Translations under genes and position numbers: made by a program
Notes under the pieces: model-generated
Seen by the model: only the letters and a program-made list of their open reading frames with translations
Database searches by the model: none
What the model was told of the DNA's origin: nothing
Assembly: GCF_014635345.1 (NCBI RefSeq)
Contig: NZ_BMCU01000003.1
Coordinates: 434,001-498,000 of the forward strand
DNA length: 64,000 nt
Origin: Rhodococcoides trifolii
Lineage (GTDB): Bacteria; Actinomycetota; Actinomycetes; Mycobacteriales; Mycobacteriaceae
Direction of reading: 5' to 3'
Shown: in pieces, positions 24,890-33,338 of the stretch
How positions within the stretch are numbered: the first letter of the stretch is position 1
Layout: the number at the start of each line of letters is the position of its first letter

Positions 24890-26089
24890 TTAGGCGACCC
24901 CGTCCTCCTTCGCCGCAGCCGCCACCGCGGCGGCGACCGCCGGTTCGACACGGGGGTCGAGCGGGCTCGGCACGATCATCGTCGGTGACAGGTCGTCGGC
25001 CACCACCGACAGAATCGCATGTGCTGCAGCCAGTTTCATGCGTTCGGTGATCCGGCGAGCGCCGACGTCGAGCGCGCCGCGGAACACGCCGGGAAACGCG
25101 AGGACGTTGTTGATCTGATTGGCGAAGTCGCTGCGTCCGGTGGCGACGATCTCCGCGTACTGCGCCGCAACGTCGGGCGCGATCTCGGGGTCGGGGTTCG
25201 ACAGCGCGAACACGATCGATCGTGGCGCCATCGAGGCGATCAGCTCCTCGGCGATCTTTCCCGCCGACAACCCGAGGAACACGTCGGCTCCGCTCAGCGC
25301 CTCGGCGGCGCCGCCCGACAGTCCGCGCGGATTCGTGCGGTCGGCGAGGCCGGCCTTGACGTCGTTCAGTCCGTCGCGGCCCGCGGAGATGATGCCCTTC
25401 GAGTCGAGCACCACGACGTCGTCGATACCGGCGAGAAGCAGCATGTTCGCGCACGCGACTCCGGCTGCGCCCGCACCCGAGATCACCACCTTCAGACCTG
25501 CGATGTCACGGGACTGCACCCGAACCGCGCCGAGGAGCGCAGCCAGGACAACGATCGCGGTGCCGTGCTGATCGTCGTGCATCACCGGGCAGTCGAGGGC
25601 CTCGATGACTCGGCGCTCGATCTCGAAGCAGCGCGGCGCAGAGATGTCCTCGAGGTTCACTGCACCGAAGCTGGGGCGCAGGCGCACGAGCGTCTCGACG
25701 ATCTCGTCGGGGTCGTTGGTGTCGAGCACGATCGGGATGGAGTTCAGTCCGGCGAACTTCTTGAACAGCGCGGACTTGCCCTCCATGACCGGGAGGGAGG
25801 CACGGGGTCCGATGTCGCCGAGACCCAGAACTGCCGAACCGTCGCTCACCACCACGACGAGGCGGTCGGTCCACGTGTACTTCTTCACGAGTTCCTGATC
25901 GGCGGCGATCGCGCGGCTGACCTGCGCCACGCCGGGGGTGTACGCGATCGACAGGTCACGCTTGGTCTCGAGAGGGGCGGTGAGCTCGACACTCAACTTG
26001 CCACCCTCGTGGCTGCGGAAGATCTCGTCGTCGGTGATCGTGGTCAGGTCGGCGGTGACCTGATCGGTGCGTTCGATATCGGTGCTCAC
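24890..26089 (-). CDS. Malic enzyme (malate dehydrogenase, oxaloacetate-decarboxylating)
   Basis: A 399-residue bacterial short-form malic enzyme: malate to pyruvate, CO2 and NAD(P)H, linking the TCA cycle to gluconeogenesis or lipid-directed NADPH supply. Catalytic segments are AYTPGVAQVSRAI, VVVVSDGSAVLGLGDIGP, PVMEGKSALFKKFAG, the metal site INLED-like VNLEDISAPRCFEIE, PVMHDDQHGTAIVVLAA, and the dinucleotide motif SGAGAAGVA. No phosphotransacetylase domain is attached. The GTG start at 26089 has AGGAGT upstream. Cofactor preference cannot be read with confidence. Confidence 0.94.
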   Translation of the reverse strand: MSTDIERTDQVTADLTTITDDEIFRSHEGGKLSVELTAPLETKRDLSIAYTPGVAQVSRAIAADQELVKKYTWTDRLVVVVSDGSAVLGLGDIGPRASLPVMEGKSALFKKFAGLNSIPIVLDTNDPDEIVETLVRLRPSFGAVNLEDISAPRCFEIERRVIEALDCPVMHDDQHGTAIVVLAALLGAVRVQSRDIAGLKVVISGAGAAGVACANMLLLAGIDDVVVLDSKGIISAGRDGLNDVKAGLADRTNPRGLSGGAAEALSGADVFLGLSAGKIAEELIASMAPRSIVFALSNPDPEIAPDVAAQYAEIVATGRSDFANQINNVLAFPGVFRGALDVGARRITERMKLAAAHAILSVVADDLSPTMIVPSPLDPRVEPAVAAAVAAAAKEDGVA

Positions 26090-26206
26090 GGGACACTCCT
26101 GGGTCGATCCGCACACATCGAGTGCAGCGGACGAGAAACGGTAGTCACATCAGGTCGCGGGCGGCTGGTGAGCCACGCACATCGCAGACCTGGCAGGAGC
26201 AGACAA

Positions 26207-26248
26207 CGCGGTGGCGCGGTCGCTGAATGGTGCCAGTGTGCCACCGCG
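26207..26248 (-). terminator. Possible terminator hairpin downstream of the small membrane gene
   Basis: CGCGGTGGC (26207-26215) and GCCACCGCG (26240-26248) form a perfect 9-bp stem with a 24-nt loop. It lies between the end of the 86-residue membrane protein gene and the malic enzyme start, both on the minus strand. It has no T-run, so it could instead be a structure in the malic enzyme leader. Confidence 0.35.
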
Positions 26249-26287
26249 CCGAACGAAGAGGCAAACAGCCTCATCCCGTTACGGTGC

Positions 26288-26548
26288 CTAATTCCACCAT
26301 TGCGTCCAGAGGAGAACGCCCGTCACCACGAACACACCCAGAGATCCGGCCACGGACAGCAGACGGCCGCGGTGATCTGCGAGACGCTGCAGGAACAGAG
26401 CCACTACCGTGGCGACGACGTGCCAGACCGCAGTCGACACCCCTGGCCCGGGAAACCCGCGTTCGCCGCCGAGAATCTCGGTGCCGATCACCACCGCCGT
26501 CAGCACCACCAAACCGGCGACGACGCTGCCGCTCAGACCACGAAGCAT
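26288..26548 (-). CDS. Small membrane protein, 86 residues
   Basis: Not a recognised family. It has three hydrophobic segments: SGSVVAGLVVLTAVVIGTEI (about 6-25), AVWHVVATVVALFLQRLA and LLSVAGSLGVFVVTGVLLW. The middle is polar (LADHRGR), and it ends TQWWN. A good GGGAGGG ribosome binding site precedes ATG 26548. It follows marC by 2 nt on the same strand, so it is co-transcribed and may act with it in the membrane. Confidence 0.75.
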   Translation of the reverse strand: MLRGLSGSVVAGLVVLTAVVIGTEILGGERGFPGPGVSTAVWHVVATVVALFLQRLADHRGRLLSVAGSLGVFVVTGVLLWTQWWN

Positions 26549-26550
26549 GC

Positions 26551-27159
26551 TCACCCTCCCGCCACGAAACCGCGCACGGACTCGGCGATCAACTGCACGG
26601 CGATGGCGGCGAGGAGCAGACCCGCGATGCGCGCCAGCAGCGTGATGCCGCCTTGTCCCAACAGCCGAATGAGGACAGTCGAGAAACGCAGGACGAGAAA
26701 GAACACCACGTGGATGGTGAGGATGCCCGCGGCGATGGCGAGCAGTGACGCCGCCTTGCCGTCGGACTGACTGACGTAGACGATCACGGCCGCGATGGCT
26801 CCCGGACCCGCCATCAGCGGTGTTCCGAGCGGAACCAGTGCCACGTTGACGTCGTCGTTTCCGGGCGACCTCGTCGGCTCTCGACCGGTGAGCAACTCGA
26901 GCGCGATGAGAAGCAAGAGCAAGCCGCCGGCGCCTTGTAGCGCAGGAATCCCGATGTGCAGGTAACTCAGAATGGCCTGCCCACCGATGGCGAACACCGA
27001 GATCACCGTCAGCGAGACCGCGGGGGCCTGCCATGCGGCACGGTTGCGAACCTCGCGCGACTTCCGGCCGACGAGCGAGAGGAAGATCGGGATCGCACCG
27101 GGTGGATCCATGATGACGAAGAGCGTCACGACGACGGTGAGATAGAGGGTCACGTCCAC
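26551..27159 (-). CDS. MarC-family integral membrane protein
   Basis: A 202-residue membrane protein with about six helices. MarC/UPF0056 hallmarks are the N-terminal FVIMDPPGAIPIFLSLV, the GGQAILSYLHIGIPALQGAGGLLLLLIALELL segments, and VPLGTPLMAGPGAIAAVIVY. Members were once linked to multiple antibiotic resistance, but that was not confirmed and the function is unknown. The GTG start at 27159 is 5 nt after the PHP gene, so PHP-marC-small membrane gene probably form one operon. Confidence 0.88.
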   Translation of the reverse strand: MDVTLYLTVVVTLFVIMDPPGAIPIFLSLVGRKSREVRNRAAWQAPAVSLTVISVFAIGGQAILSYLHIGIPALQGAGGLLLLLIALELLTGREPTRSPGNDDVNVALVPLGTPLMAGPGAIAAVIVYVSQSDGKAASLLAIAAGILTIHVVFFLVLRFSTVLIRLLGQGGITLLARIAGLLLAAIAVQLIAESVRGFVAGG

Positions 27160-27164
27160 AGCAG

Positions 27165-28028
27165 CTATCCGATCACCGGGACGCCGTTCGCACGGGCGAC
27201 GACGAATGCGAACTGCTCGGGATCGGTGGTGAACGCGCCGATGGGCGTCGTCTTGTTGGTGCCGTGGTAGTCCGACGATCCGGTCGCGGCGATGCCGTGC
27301 GACACCGCCACTGCGCGGAGCCAGTCCTTGTCCTTCGCATCGTGGTCCGGGTGATCCACCTCGAGCCCGCCCAGCAACCCGCCTGCGGCGAGTTCCTCGA
27401 TGTGATCGGCCGCGAGGATCCGACCCCGTTTGCGAGCGCGGGCGTGGGCGATCACCGGCACTCCTCCGGCCGACGCCACCATCGCCACGGCGTCGTCGAG
27501 CGGGGTGTCCTGCTTCTCGACGTAGTAGGTGCCCCCGGTCTTCAGGTAGTACTCGAACGCCTCGGACACGCTCGACACCTTCCCGAGTCGGACCAGCTCG
27601 CGTGCGAGATGAGGACGTCCGGCCGACGGTCCCGCCGCCTCCAGAATCGCGTCGGCGTCGAGCGGGATTCCGTCTGCCTGAAATCGAGCGGCCATGGCAC
27701 GCAAGCGTTTACGACGCTCGTCGCGCAGGCGTTCGCGTTCGATCGCGAATGCTTCGTGATCGGGGTCGAAGAGGTACGCGAGCAGATGCACCGGCACCGG
27801 GTCACCGTCTGCGCCGCGCCCTGTGCACGACATCTCCATACCGCGCACGAGTCGCATGGACGACCCTGATTGCTCCAGCTCGGACACCGCTTCGGACCAC
27901 CCCGAGGTGGTGTCGTGATCGGTGATCGCGAGAACCGACAGGTCGGCCGCGATCGCCGTGCGGACGAGCTCGGACGGCGACTCGGTTCCGTCCGACGCGG
28001 TCGAATGGGTATGCAGATCGATGAGCAC
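27165..28028 (-). CDS. PHP-domain phosphoesterase (RNase AM/YciV-like)
   Basis: A 287-residue PHP-fold metalloenzyme: HTHSTASDGTESP and ITDHDTTSGW at the N-terminus, GMEMSC, PVIAHARARKRGRI and the C-terminal SSDYHGTN provide the His/Asp metal ligands, as in the YciV/TrpH group. Characterised members remove 3'-phosphates from nucleotides or trim 5' ends of rRNA; which applies here is not clear. The start is GTG 28028. It heads a minus-strand operon with marC and is divergent from corA. Confidence 0.88.
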   Translation of the reverse strand: MLIDLHTHSTASDGTESPSELVRTAIAADLSVLAITDHDTTSGWSEAVSELEQSGSSMRLVRGMEMSCTGRGADGDPVPVHLLAYLFDPDHEAFAIERERLRDERRKRLRAMAARFQADGIPLDADAILEAAGPSAGRPHLARELVRLGKVSSVSEAFEYYLKTGGTYYVEKQDTPLDDAVAMVASAGGVPVIAHARARKRGRILAADHIEELAAGGLLGGLEVDHPDHDAKDKDWLRAVAVSHGIAATGSSDYHGTNKTTPIGAFTTDPEQFAFVVARANGVPVIG

Positions 28029-28175
28029 GGGGCCAGTCTGTCAGGTCGTCACCCCTGCGTCGCGCGCCAGGTCCAGGGCCGATCTTCGCGAATCGCCCGG
28101 GTCGGTCGTCGCCCCACGGAGGCAGGTCGGACGGACGTACGATTGAGCCGCTGAACCGGAAAGGACGTGTCCCTC

Positions 28176-29255
28176 GTGCCCACCAGGCCCTCGCTGCCCT
28201 CGCTGCGCCCATCTGCGCGCGTGGCCGAGCCGATGCATCGTCTCCCCATTCCTACCGCGCGGGCCATCGTCGACTGCGCGGTCTACATCGACGGACAGCG
28301 CTTGCCGGGCAAGTACACCCACTCGGCTGCTCTAGCCGAGGTGCGCAAGCGCGGCGAGGGATTCGTCTGGGTGGGGTTGCACGCCCCCGACGAAGGTCAG
28401 ATGGAAAGCGTCGCATCGTGTTACGGGCTGCACGAGCTCATGGTCGAGGACGCCGTACACGCCCACCAACGACCCAAGCTCGAACGCTACGACGATGTTC
28501 TGTTCCTCGTTCTGCGCACCGTCAACTACGTCGAACACGATTCGGTGACGACCACGAACGAGATCGTCGAGACGGGCGAGATCATGATCTTCCTCGGCAC
28601 CGACTTCGTCATCACGGTGCGCCACGGCCAGCACTCCGAACTCGCCACCACCCGCCAACTGATGGAAGCGAATCCCGACCGACTCGCGCTCGGTCCGTCC
28701 TCGGTGATGCACGCGATCTCCGACCACGTGGTCGACACCTACCTCGACGTGACGGAAAAGATCGAACGCGACGTCGACGTCATGGAGGAAGAAGTCTTCA
28801 GTCCCAACCATCACGTTCCGATCGAGCAGATCTACATGCTCAAGCGCGAGATCGTCGAGTTGCGGCGTGCCGTGAGTCCCTTGTCGGCCCCGCTGGCCCG
28901 CCTCGTCCAGGAGCTGGAGTCACCGGTACCGAAGGCGGTCCGGCGCTACATGCGCGACGTCGCCGACCACCACACGGCCGTCGCCGAGCGAATCGGCGAA
29001 TTCGACGAGGTGCTCAGCACGCTGGTCGACGCGGCGCTGGCGCGCGTGACCATGCAGCAGAACCTGGACATGCGCAAGATCTCGTCGTGGGTTGCGATCG
29101 CGTCCGTACCCACCATGGTGGCCGGTATCTACGGAATGAACTTCGAACACATGCCCGAGCTGCAGTGGACGTACGGCTACCCCACGGTGGTGGGCGGGCT
29201 CGCAGTCGTCTGTGTCGCGCTCTTCAGGACGTTCCGCCGTAATCACTGGCTGTAG
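28176..29255 (+). CDS. corA: CorA-type Mg2+/Co2+ channel
   Basis: A 359-residue pentameric magnesium channel. The cytoplasmic domain (about 1-290) is rich in charged helices, and the two C-terminal helices carry the signature YGMNFEHMPEL in the loop after the first. The protein ends with the basic FRTFRRNHWL. GTG 28176 has GGAAAGGA about 10 nt upstream and is preferred to GTG 28167, which overlaps that element; TACGAT at 28138 may be the -10. In M. tuberculosis the equivalent corA also lies next to sugC, consistent with conserved order. Confidence 0.95.
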   Translation: MPTRPSLPSLRPSARVAEPMHRLPIPTARAIVDCAVYIDGQRLPGKYTHSAALAEVRKRGEGFVWVGLHAPDEGQMESVASCYGLHELMVEDAVHAHQRPKLERYDDVLFLVLRTVNYVEHDSVTTTNEIVETGEIMIFLGTDFVITVRHGQHSELATTRQLMEANPDRLALGPSSVMHAISDHVVDTYLDVTEKIERDVDVMEEEVFSPNHHVPIEQIYMLKREIVELRRAVSPLSAPLARLVQELESPVPKAVRRYMRDVADHHTAVAERIGEFDEVLSTLVDAALARVTMQQNLDMRKISSWVAIASVPTMVAGIYGMNFEHMPELQWTYGYPTVVGGLAVVCVALFRTFRRNHWL

Positions 29256-29259
29256 GGCC

Positions 29260-29952
29260 ATGCGCGACGACGCTCTGATCTCCGGAATTCGGAAAGCTCT
29301 CGCGGCAGCCGGCAATCCCGACCGTGCGCTCGCGCAACAGGCCTACATGAAGTCGGAGCTGCCGTACCACGGCATCACTGCTCCCGAGCTGCGGCGCGTG
29401 ACGAAGCCGTTCGTCGAGGCATACGCGCCCCGCAGCCGCGCCGAGCACGAGGACACGGTGTCGACCCTGTGGGACGAGGTGACCCACCGCGAGGAGTGGT
29501 ACGTCGCGATCGCCCTTCTCCGGCACCGCGCGGCGCGCGAGTGGCTCGACCCGGACGCTCTCACCCTGTTGCGGCACACGATCGAGACCGGAGCGTGGTG
29601 GGACGTGGTGGACGAACTGTCATCGCACCCGGTGGGCGACGTCCTTCTGCATCATCGGCCCGAGGCCACTGCGATCCTGTGGAGCTGGGCGACCGACGAC
29701 CATCCGTGGATCCGCCGCGCCGCGGTGACATCGCAACTGCGCGCCCGCAGCGCCACCGATACCGACCTGCTCCGGCACGCCATTTCCTCGAACATCGACG
29801 ACACCACGTTCTGGCTGCGCAAGGCGATAGGCTGGGCGCTCCGCGAGTACGCGAAGACGGACCCCGATTGGGTCGTCACCGAGGTCGATCAGCTCGGGTC
29901 ACGGCTCTCGGGCTTGTCGAGACGGGAAGCACTGAAGAACATCGCGCGATGA
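29260..29952 (+). CDS. AlkD-like DNA alkylation repair glycosylase
   Basis: A 230-residue all-alpha HEAT-repeat protein of the DNA alkylation repair family. YMKSELPYHGITAPELRRV, YVAIALLRHRAARE, WWDVVDELSSHPVGDVL, WSWATDDHPWIRRAAVTSQL and FWLRKAIGWALREYAKTDPDWV are the canonical repeats; Trp and Asp in WWDVVD line the lesion pocket in AlkD and excise 3- and 7-alkylpurines. The start, ATG 29260, is 4 nt after corA, so co-transcription with corA is likely although the functions are unrelated. Confidence 0.88.
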   Translation: MRDDALISGIRKALAAAGNPDRALAQQAYMKSELPYHGITAPELRRVTKPFVEAYAPRSRAEHEDTVSTLWDEVTHREEWYVAIALLRHRAAREWLDPDALTLLRHTIETGAWWDVVDELSSHPVGDVLLHHRPEATAILWSWATDDHPWIRRAAVTSQLRARSATDTDLLRHAISSNIDDTTFWLRKAIGWALREYAKTDPDWVVTEVDQLGSRLSGLSRREALKNIAR

Positions 29953-29962
29953 TCGTCGGACG

Positions 29963-30544
29963 TCAGAACGACGCCGCCGCCCGCGACGGGTCGCGAACAT
30001 CGATTCCGGCCTCCGCCCACGCCTCACGCAGCGCCTGCGCGCCCTTGAGCCGCACCCACGCTGCTTCGGTCTGGGTGATCGGTACCGCGTCGAAGAAGGC
30101 GACGGGATCGGCGGGTTCGGCCAGCGCGAGGTCGTCCACCTCGTGGCTCCGACCGAGAAGGACCGCGGTGAAAGGCGCACCGTCCCAGAGCGATTCGCCC
30201 GCGTCCAGAAGAGCGTCGGCCACGAACACCACACCCTCGACGGCGGGTGACGCCGCGAGGACGGCCATCTTCTTGTGGACACCGGGCGCGTTCCCGCGCA
30301 CGGTGAGAATCAACTCCGCCCGCGGGCCCCGATCGGGATCGGTCACCATCGCACCGGGATCACCCATCGGATGCCGGGAACACCCGACCGTCGTGTAGCG
30401 GACGGAGCCGTCGGCCTCCGGGCCGAAACGCAGCACGTCCATCGGTTCGAGGCCGAGGAAGGTCACCGACGCCGTGCCGGGGGCATCGTCGTCGAACGCC
30501 GCGATCAGATGGGCTCGGACCAGGGCGGCGACGTCTCGGCTCAC
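29963..30544 (-). CDS. Suppressor-of-fused (SUFU) domain protein
   Basis: About 193 residues matching the bacterial SUFU-like fold: VTFLGLEPMDVLRFGP, VGCSRHPMGDPG, AELILTVRGN, an extended central region, and the PITQTEAAWVRLKGAQAL helix found at the family end. Bacterial SUFU-domain proteins are of unknown function; some act as immunity proteins in toxin systems, but no toxin gene is adjacent here. GTG 30544 is chosen, and upstream in-frame codons up to 30646 are unlike the family. It is convergent with the alkD-like gene and divergent from the phosphoesterase gene. Confidence 0.7.
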   Translation of the reverse strand: MSRDVAALVRAHLIAAFDDDAPGTASVTFLGLEPMDVLRFGPEADGSVRYTTVGCSRHPMGDPGAMVTDPDRGPRAELILTVRGNAPGVHKKMAVLAASPAVEGVVFVADALLDAGESLWDGAPFTAVLLGRSHEVDDLALAEPADPVAFFDAVPITQTEAAWVRLKGAQALREAWAEAGIDVRDPSRAAASF

Positions 30545-30572
30545 CTCTCCATACAACCACCCGCGCGACAGG

Positions 30573-30578
30573 TACCGT
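30573..30578 (+). promoter_or_regulatory. Putative -10 hexamer (TACCGT), leaderless start at 30586
   Basis: TACCGT is followed by 7 nt and then GTG 30586 of the phosphoesterase gene, with no Shine-Dalgarno element between. It lies in the 41-nt gap shared with the divergent SUFU-domain gene. Confidence 0.45.
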
Positions 30579-30585
30579 TCATGCC

Positions 30586-31281
30586 GTGGTTTCCGTGCTG
30601 ACGATCTCCGACGAGGTGGTCGAAAGTCTGTGGAGTGCGCAGGCACGCACTCTCGACGTGGACCTGGTGCTGGCGGCGGGTGATCTCCCGTTCGACTACG
30701 TCGAGTACGTCACCGACATGGTGAATGCTCCGTGTGTGTTCGTCCCCGGCAACCACGACGCCGACTTGAGCGGCTACTCGGCCGGCCGTGCGGGATGGAT
30801 GCGCGCAGGCCTTCCGGCGACCTGGCCCGGACCGGTGGGAGCGATCAACGCGGACCGCAGGATCGTCACCGCAGCCGGACTACGCATCGCCGGACTCGGT
30901 GGCTGCATCCGCTACAACGACGGACCCAATCAATGGACCGAACGGCAGCAGCGTCGCCGGGCGGCGTCCCTCGTACGCACCAACTCGTGGCATCCGACGC
31001 TCCGCGGGCAGGGGGTCGACGTCCTGCTCACGCACAGTCCTGCTCGCGGCGTCGGCGACGGTGAGGACGGGCCGCATCGGGGCTTCGAATGCTTCGACTC
31101 TCTGGTAGAGAAACTCACTCCACAACTGTTCGTGCACGGGCACATTCATCCACACGGACAGCGCCCCCCGGACCTCGAACTCCGTGGAGCGACCGTGGTC
31201 AACACGGTCGGTTACGCACTCATCGAGGTCACTCCCGGAGGGACCGCCCCTACGATCGGAAGACGACGCTATGGCACGTGA
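30586..31281 (+). CDS. Calcineurin-like metallophosphoesterase (variant metal motif)
   Basis: A 231-residue phosphoesterase. It has AAGDLPFDY (GDxxD), the VPGNHDADL motif, THSPARG and VHGHIHPHG, which supply most dimetal ligands. The usual first motif DxH is DEV (ISDEVVESLW), so one metal ligand is missing or replaced. The substrate is unknown; members hydrolyse cyclic nucleotides, nucleotides or phosphoproteins. The 3' end overlaps the ParB-like gene by 11 nt, so the two are a coupled pair. Confidence 0.85.
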   Translation: MVSVLTISDEVVESLWSAQARTLDVDLVLAAGDLPFDYVEYVTDMVNAPCVFVPGNHDADLSGYSAGRAGWMRAGLPATWPGPVGAINADRRIVTAAGLRIAGLGGCIRYNDGPNQWTERQQRRRAASLVRTNSWHPTLRGQGVDVLLTHSPARGVGDGEDGPHRGFECFDSLVEKLTPQLFVHGHIHPHGQRPPDLELRGATVVNTVGYALIEVTPGGTAPTIGRRRYGT

Positions 31282-32119
31282 CACCGGATTTCCGGCCGCT
31301 GACGCCGAGAACGACTTCACCCGACAGCGACGTCGAGCCGACGTCGCCAGGCTGGTTGGGTGGCTGCGTCGGCAACCCGACGACGTGAACACCATCCTGC
31401 CGTTCGACGAAGTCGTTGCGGCCCTGGGCAAGACGGGCGAGCGGCGGGTCGGACTCGAAGTGATTCGCGTCGACTCGATCGTCGGAAGCGTCGACCGCAC
31501 ACGCGATTTCGACCGCTACTTCCGGCCGACGTCGGCTCGGACACGAGAGCGCTGGCAGCGCATCGCCACGGCCACGAGACGCGGTGAGGCCATGCCACCG
31601 ATCGACGTCTACCGCGTCGGACCCATGCACTTCGTCATCGACGGCCATCACCGCGTGTCGATCGCCTGCTCCGTGCACAACACGCTGATCGAGGCCTACG
31701 TCACCGAGATCACCACCCGGATCTCCCCCGACGGAATCACCAGTCGTGCAGACCTTCTGGTGAAGGACCACCGGCGCATCTTCCTCAGTCGAGTTCCGCT
31801 GATCGGCAAGGCGCGCGACGCCATCGAGTTCTCCGACCCGTGGCAGTACGCCGAACTCAGCGAGGCCGTCGAGGCATGGGGCTTTCGTCTGATGCAGGAA
31901 CTGGGCGAGTTCGTCGACCGCCGCACCGTCGCCCGCCGGTGGTTCGGTGAGGAGTTCCTGCCCGTCGTGCGCATGGTGCGGTCGGTGGGCGGCATGATGA
32001 CCCGTCACACCGACGCCGAGGCGTACATGTGGATCGAACGCGAGCGCTACCGGCTCGTGCGCAGCCACACGTGGAACGACGAAATCATCGCGCAACTCAA
32101 GGAGACCGCGCCGAACTGA
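31271..32119 (+). CDS. ParB/Srx-domain protein
   Basis: A 282-residue protein with a ParB-N/sulfiredoxin-like domain. Key segments are AALGKTGERRVGLEVIRVDSIVGS, the DRYFRP region, IDVYRVGPMHFVIDGHHRVSIA (DGHHR is the conserved loop that binds nucleotide in ParB-like CTPases) and EAYVTEITTR. The C-terminal ~120 residues are helical and lack the classical ParB HTH and dimerisation domain. The ATG at 31271 lies inside the phosphoesterase gene. No parA or parS is seen nearby, so a role in chromosome segregation is unlikely. Confidence 0.75.
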   Translation: MARDTGFPAADAENDFTRQRRRADVARLVGWLRRQPDDVNTILPFDEVVAALGKTGERRVGLEVIRVDSIVGSVDRTRDFDRYFRPTSARTRERWQRIATATRRGEAMPPIDVYRVGPMHFVIDGHHRVSIACSVHNTLIEAYVTEITTRISPDGITSRADLLVKDHRRIFLSRVPLIGKARDAIEFSDPWQYAELSEAVEAWGFRLMQELGEFVDRRTVARRWFGEEFLPVVRMVRSVGGMMTRHTDAEAYMWIERERYRLVRSHTWNDEIIAQLKETAPN

Positions 32120-32151
32120 GAAAGGGCCGACGCGTCGGCGCCGGCCCTTTC
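32120..32151. terminator. Strong bidirectional terminator
   Basis: GAAAGGGCCG (32120-32129) and CGGCCCTTTC (32142-32151) form a perfect 10-bp stem around a 12-nt loop, with A- and T-rich ends and TTC following. It lies between the convergent ParB-like and sugC genes. Confidence 0.85.
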
Positions 32152-32173
32152 TTCGGTTCGAAAATCAGTGCAG

Positions 32174-33334
32174 TCAGAGCGTCAGGTTGTCTCCGTTGGC
32201 CGCGTCGAACACCGACACGCGCTTCGGGTCGAACCACAGCTCGAGCGACTGCCCCTGCCGCGCAGCCGATTCCGCGGCCACGCGTGCCACCATCTGAGTG
32301 CGTGCCCCGCCGGAGTCGGCCGCCAGCTCGCGCAGCTCGTTGGAATCGACCTGCCCGCCGTCGACACCGAAGTACACGTACTTGTCCGAGCCCATGGACT
32401 CGAGCACGTCGACCTGCGCGGTGAAGGTCGATCCCGACATCTTCTGGTACGAGTCGATGAGCGCCGCGTCCTCGAGATGTTCGGGCCGAATACCGACCAC
32501 GACGTCGCGGCTCGGGTTCTTCTGCGAGATGAGCTGACGACGATCGTCCGGCAGTTCGATAGAACCGAAGGGGGTGTCGACGCCGGCCTGCGTCAGCTGG
32601 CCCGGGACGAAGTTCATCGACGGGGAGCCGATGAAGCCGGCCACGAACAGGTTCCGCGGGTGGTCGTACAGCTCCTGCGGTGAGCCGATCTGCTGAACGA
32701 GGCCACCGCGGAGGACGACGACGCGATCGCCGAGCGTCATGGCCTCGGTCTGATCGTGCGTCACGTACAGCATGGTGGTGCCCAATCGGCGCTGCAGCTG
32801 CGCGATCTCGGTACGCATCTGCACGCGCAGCTTCGCATCGAGGTTCGAGAGCGGCTCGTCCATCAGGAACGCCTTCGGGCTGCGCACGATCGCGCGTCCC
32901 ATCGCGACGCGCTGACGCTGACCACCGGAAAGGTTGCCGGGCTTGCGGTCGAGGTGCTGCGTGAGATCCAAGATGTTGGCCGCGTCGGTGACCTTCTTGT
33001 TGATCTCGTCCTTGGAGAGCTTCTGCAGCGTGAGCGGGAACGCGATGTTGTCGCGGACCGTCATGTGCGGATACAGCGCGTACGACTGGAACACCATCGC
33101 GATGTCGCGGTCCTTGGGCGCCTTCTCGTTGACGCGCTCGCCGCCGATGCGAAGTTCGCCGGTGGAGATGTCTTCGAGCCCGGCGACCATGTTGAGTGTC
33201 GTGGACTTACCGCAGCCGGAGGGTCCGACCAGGATGATGAATTCGCCGTCGGCAATGGTGATGTCGACGTCGCTCACCGCCTTGGCGCCGTCCGGGTACA
33301 ACTTGGTCACTTTGTCGAGAACGATTTCGGCCAT
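32174..33334 (-). CDS. sugC: Trehalose ABC importer, ATP-binding subunit SugC
   Basis: A 386-residue MalK/UgpC-like ATPase. Walker A is GPSGCGKST (about 37-45), the Q-loop VFQSYALYPHMTV follows, the signature is NLSGGQRQRVAMGRAI, Walker B FLMDEPLSNLDAKLR, and His in YVTHDQTEAM. The C-terminal ~140 residues form the OB-fold regulatory domain. In mycobacteria LpqY-SugA-SugB-SugC re-imports trehalose released by mycolyl transfer. It follows sugB by 4 nt and ends at the terminator. Confidence 0.95.
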   Translation of the reverse strand: MAEIVLDKVTKLYPDGAKAVSDVDITIADGEFIILVGPSGCGKSTTLNMVAGLEDISTGELRIGGERVNEKAPKDRDIAMVFQSYALYPHMTVRDNIAFPLTLQKLSKDEINKKVTDAANILDLTQHLDRKPGNLSGGQRQRVAMGRAIVRSPKAFLMDEPLSNLDAKLRVQMRTEIAQLQRRLGTTMLYVTHDQTEAMTLGDRVVVLRGGLVQQIGSPQELYDHPRNLFVAGFIGSPSMNFVPGQLTQAGVDTPFGSIELPDDRRQLISQKNPSRDVVVGIRPEHLEDAALIDSYQKMSGSTFTAQVDVLESMGSDKYVYFGVDGGQVDSNELRELAADSGGARTQMVARVAAESAARQGQSLELWFDPKRVSVFDAANGDNLTL

Positions 33335-33338
33335 TGAC

